From Saprospiraceae bacterium (GTDB lineage Bacteria > Bacteroidota > Bacteroidia > Chitinophagales > Saprospiraceae): a stretch of 8,736 nucleotides of DNA. Below, one piece after another: positions 7,665 to 8,736 of this stretch (position 1 is the first letter of the stretch; each line of letters begins with the position of its first letter). The notes below the pieces were generated by a model. That model had not been told where the DNA came from, did not search any database, and saw only the letters and a program-made list of their open reading frames with translations. The position numbers and the translations under genes are program-made. The stretch is from assembly GCA_020630045.1 (NCBI GenBank), contig JAHDCE010000141.1:1-8736 (forward strand). Reading direction: 5' to 3'.

Positions 7665-7714
7665 TTAACGCTACGGCTTAACACTTCTTAACGGGTGTTA
7701 AGTAGGGTTGTTAA
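7665..7714. promoter_or_regulatory. Symmetric array of TTAAC half-sites in the era / barrel-gene divergent region
   Basis: TTAAC occurs at 7665-7669 and 7678-7682, and its complement GTTAA at 7697-7701 and 7710-7714. Both pairs share the same centre at 7689.5. The inner pair extends to a perfect 8-bp dyad, CTTAACAC (7677-7684) and GTGTTAAG (7695-7702). A fifth TTAAC lies inside at 7688-7692. More copies of GTTAA and a GTTTAAAC palindrome (7761-7768) follow. Such nested symmetry suggests a dimer or tetramer of a DNA-binding protein rather than chance, but the protein is not identified. No open frame longer than about 20 codons exists in 7613-7870. Confidence 0.5.
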
Positions 7715-7766
7715 TGAGTAGTCGTAATGATAACACCGGGTTAAATGATGTTGTGATGGGGTTTAA

Positions 7767-7789
7767 ACTGTATTAATGAGGTTTACAGT
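7767..7789. promoter_or_regulatory. Dyad ACTGTA-N11-TACAGT upstream of the barrel gene
   Basis: A perfect 6-bp inverted repeat, ACTGTA (7767-7772) and TACAGT (7784-7789), surrounds TTAATGAGGTT. The TTAATGAG inside it repeats exactly at 7711-7718, next to the TTAAC array. The dyad centre is about 41 bases upstream of the start site predicted from the weak box at 7805-7812, a common location for activator sites. Arms this short can arise by chance. Confidence 0.3.
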
Positions 7790-7804
7790 CATCAAATTCC
7801 CCCT

Positions 7805-7812
7805 TTACTTTG
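7805..7812 (+). promoter_or_regulatory. Weak -7-like box for the barrel gene
   Basis: TTACTTTG differs from TAnnTTTG at one position. It would give a leader of about 52 bases before ATG 7871. An alternative box, TACTTTTA at 7846-7853, also has one mismatch and has a TTG 15 bases upstream, which is shorter than usual spacing. Neither is convincing on its own. Confidence 0.25.
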
Positions 7813-7870
7813 AGACTGTCAAAACGATTGAAAGACACACATTATTACTTTTATTTAAAAACCAAATGTC

Positions 7871-8476
7871 ATGCAAAGATTTAAATTACCATTACTTTTT
7901 CTTATGTGTTTCTGTTCCTTTTCTATAATGGCGCAACACAGGGCAGAGAATATCACTTTCCAAGACGATTTGGAAATATCCGATGAAAAGGAAGAAAAAG
8001 AATCCCGATTCCACAAAGCCTTTTATGTAGAAGGACTGCGGAATGACGTTTTTCTCTCCTTAAACTATGATATGCGATTACAAAGAGGTCGCTCGGATGG
8101 GCCCGGTATCCGAGTCGGTATTGGCGGTGCCCGATTTACCGCCCTTGATTTCGATTCCTTTGTTGATGTAGGAGCAACTAGTGTTCCCCTCGAATTTAAT
8201 TATTTGGTGGGGAAACGACGGCACGCCTTTGAAACCGGAGTAGGAGTAAATCCTTTTCTAGTAAACCTAAACGGTTTTACTGTTGAAGATGATGATTCAT
8301 TGTATTTCATGAATGACGTGATGGGATTCGGAATGAATGTATTCGGAAAAATCGGATATCGTTTCAAGCCTATTCGTAAAGGTCTCGTTTTTCGTGCCAA
8401 CTGGACGCCGATTCTCAGCGGAAACGGATTTGATAATGGATGGATCAGTATTGCCATAGGATATGGATTCAAATAA
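7871..8476 (+). CDS. Small outer-membrane beta-barrel-like protein
   Basis: This 201-residue protein starts at ATG 7871. It has a signal peptide (MQRFKLPLLFLMCFCSFSIMA, cleavage near A21/Q22). After an acidic linker (EISDEKEEKE, 35-44), the mature part is a series of alternating amphipathic strands: FLSLNYDMRL (61-70), GIRVGIGGARF (79-89), SVPLEFNYLVG (104-114), HAFETGVGVNPFLV (118-131), FGMNVFGKIGYRF (153-165), GLVFRANWTPI (171-181) and WISIAIGYGF (191-200). The aromatic C-terminal strand ending GYGFK fits the usual outer-membrane barrel end, and seven or eight strands fit a small barrel. Proteins of this type are common in Bacteroidota and mostly lack a known function. It is transcribed away from era and followed by a structured untranslated region and a terminator. 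A minus-strand open frame at 8200-8565 is a shadow of this gene. Confidence 0.8.
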   Translation: MQRFKLPLLFLMCFCSFSIMAQHRAENITFQDDLEISDEKEEKESRFHKAFYVEGLRNDVFLSLNYDMRLQRGRSDGPGIRVGIGGARFTALDFDSFVDVGATSVPLEFNYLVGKRRHAFETGVGVNPFLVNLNGFTVEDDDSLYFMNDVMGFGMNVFGKIGYRFKPIRKGLVFRANWTPILSGNGFDNGWISIAIGYGFK

Positions 8477-8480
8477 ATAA

Positions 8481-8497
8481 CTCCGATTCGGTCGGGG
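8481..8497 (+). other. Stem-loop just after the barrel-gene stop
   Basis: CTCCGA (8481-8486) pairs with TCGGGG (8492-8497) with one G-T wobble and a 5-base loop. It begins 4 bases after the stop codon. A second short stem, CTCAT (8509-8513) with ATGAG (8526-8530), follows. Neither has a T run, so they are not terminators themselves; they may protect the 3' end of the message or form the start of the structured RNA downstream. Confidence 0.35.
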
Positions 8498-8534
8498 ACG
8501 ATTATACTCTCATAAGCCAAAAACCATGAGTCAA

Positions 8535-8621
8535 GAATGAGTGACGGGTAAGTAGATGTTGTCATGAAATTTTTCGCGATAACATCTAATGAATCACCCG
8601 AAAGTTAGCCCGTCCTCATTC
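8535..8621 (+). ncRNA. Candidate structured RNA: long two-helix hairpin
   Basis: The outer helix pairs GAATGAG (8535-8541) with CTCATTC (8615-8621) and GACGGG (8543-8548) with CCCGTC (8609-8614), 13 base pairs interrupted by one bulged T. Inside, TAGATGTTGTC (8553-8563) pairs with GATAACATCTA (8578-8588), 11 base pairs with one wobble, and the helix can continue past an A-C mismatch into TGAA/TTCG. The two helices are separated by 4 bases on one side and 20 on the other, a strongly asymmetric internal loop. No protein frame explains this. A long hairpin with a large open bulge is the general shape of 6S-type RNAs, but I do not recognise any conserved 6S sequence here. No good promoter of its own is visible, so it may instead be part of the barrel-gene 3' UTR. 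Confidence 0.5.
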
Positions 8622-8645
8622 CATTTCCTTCGGGAAACCAAATGA
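8616..8645 (+). other. UUCG-tetraloop hairpin
   Basis: TTTCC (8624-8628), loop TTCG and GGAAA (8633-8637) form a stem closed by C-G around UUCG, one of the most stable RNA tetraloops. Beyond a symmetric CCA/CCA internal loop, TCATT (8616-8620) pairs with AATGA (8641-8645). Its outer stem uses the same bases as the outer helix of the candidate RNA at 8535-8621, so the two cannot both form completely. Confidence 0.55.
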
Positions 8646-8652
8646 AGTTTAG

Positions 8653-8694
8653 AAAGTCGTTCCTAGGTGGATCTTACCTATGGAGCGACTTTTT
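8653..8694 (+). terminator. Intrinsic terminator
   Basis: AAAGTCG (8653-8659) pairs with CGACTTT (8686-8692). The stem continues through a T-G wobble, TCC/GGA, a bulged T and TAGGT/ACCTA to a 7-base loop (8669-8675). Five T's (8690-8694) end it on the plus strand. In the minus direction the T run is only three, so it works best for plus-strand transcription, ending the barrel gene or the candidate RNA. Confidence 0.8.
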
Positions 8695-8702
8695 CATCAG
8701 GC

Positions 8703-8733
8703 TTGTATTTATTGGAAAAAAATATAAACTTTG
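8703..8733 (+). promoter_or_regulatory. Probable promoter for a plus-strand gene beyond the right edge
   Basis: TTG at 8703-8705 is followed after 20 bases by AAACTTTG (8726-8733), which matches TAnnTTTG except at the first base, within TATAAACTTTGG. Spacing and position right after a terminator fit a Bacteroidota promoter. The start site would fall just outside the window. Confidence 0.35.
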
Positions 8734-8736
8734 GAT

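Noticed and set aside
7714..7776. 20-codon plus-strand open frame starting at ATG 7714 as a leader peptide
   Set aside because: Very short, no bias in codon use and it runs through the operator-like repeats.
8200..8565. 121-codon open frame on the minus strand
   Set aside because: It lies opposite the barrel gene, has no family resemblance, and the plus-strand frame has a signal peptide and strand pattern that explain the region.
1..8736. CRISPR array, transposon ends, tRNA or phage genes
   Set aside because: No regularly spaced repeats, terminal inverted repeats with a transposase, cloverleaf or phage-like proteins were seen.

Overview
The window most likely comes from a member of the Bacteroidota, possibly the Saprospiria. 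Supporting signs are TAnnTTTG-type -7 promoter boxes just upstream of several genes, no clear Shine-Dalgarno sequences, signal peptides ending in A-x-G/Q or S-G/Q, an Era protein whose start and motifs look like those of Bacteroidota, and a repeat-rich surface-protein N-terminus. The class-level placement is an inference from general resemblance only.

Layout. Six genes lie on the minus strand and one on the plus strand. Reading the minus strand from right to left: era (stop at 6700) is followed after 37 bases by a large secreted protein with ankyrin-like repeats (4101-6662). Then come a lipoprotein that fuses a penicillin-binding-protein-like serine hydrolase to an alpha/beta hydrolase (2002-3960), a small GNAT acetyltransferase (1492-1947) coupled by 2 bases to a FemAB-like acyltransferase (560-1489), and the start of a secreted surface protein that runs off the left edge (1-426). 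On the plus strand, diverging from era, is a small outer-membrane beta-barrel-like protein (7871-8476).

Non-coding parts. The 265-base divergent region 7606-7870 holds a symmetric array of TTAAC/GTTAA half-sites and a second dyad, so it looks like a two-sided control region. The 260 bases after the barrel gene (8477-8736) hold no gene but a string of strong stem-loops, ending in a clear intrinsic terminator. This is either an elaborate 3' UTR or an undescribed small RNA, and it is the most interesting non-coding signal here. A probable promoter for a plus-strand gene beyond the window lies at the right edge.

How the genes fit together. Apart from era (ribosome assembly), the genes point to the cell envelope: a cell-surface protein, a lipoprotein hydrolase, a secreted ankyrin protein, an outer-membrane barrel and a FemAB-like enzyme. 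There is no sign of a defence island, phage, transposon or CRISPR array. Two gene starts were revised against the longest open frames: the fusion lipoprotein to ATG 3960 and Era to TTG 7581. In both cases a -7 promoter box overlaps the more upstream candidate start.
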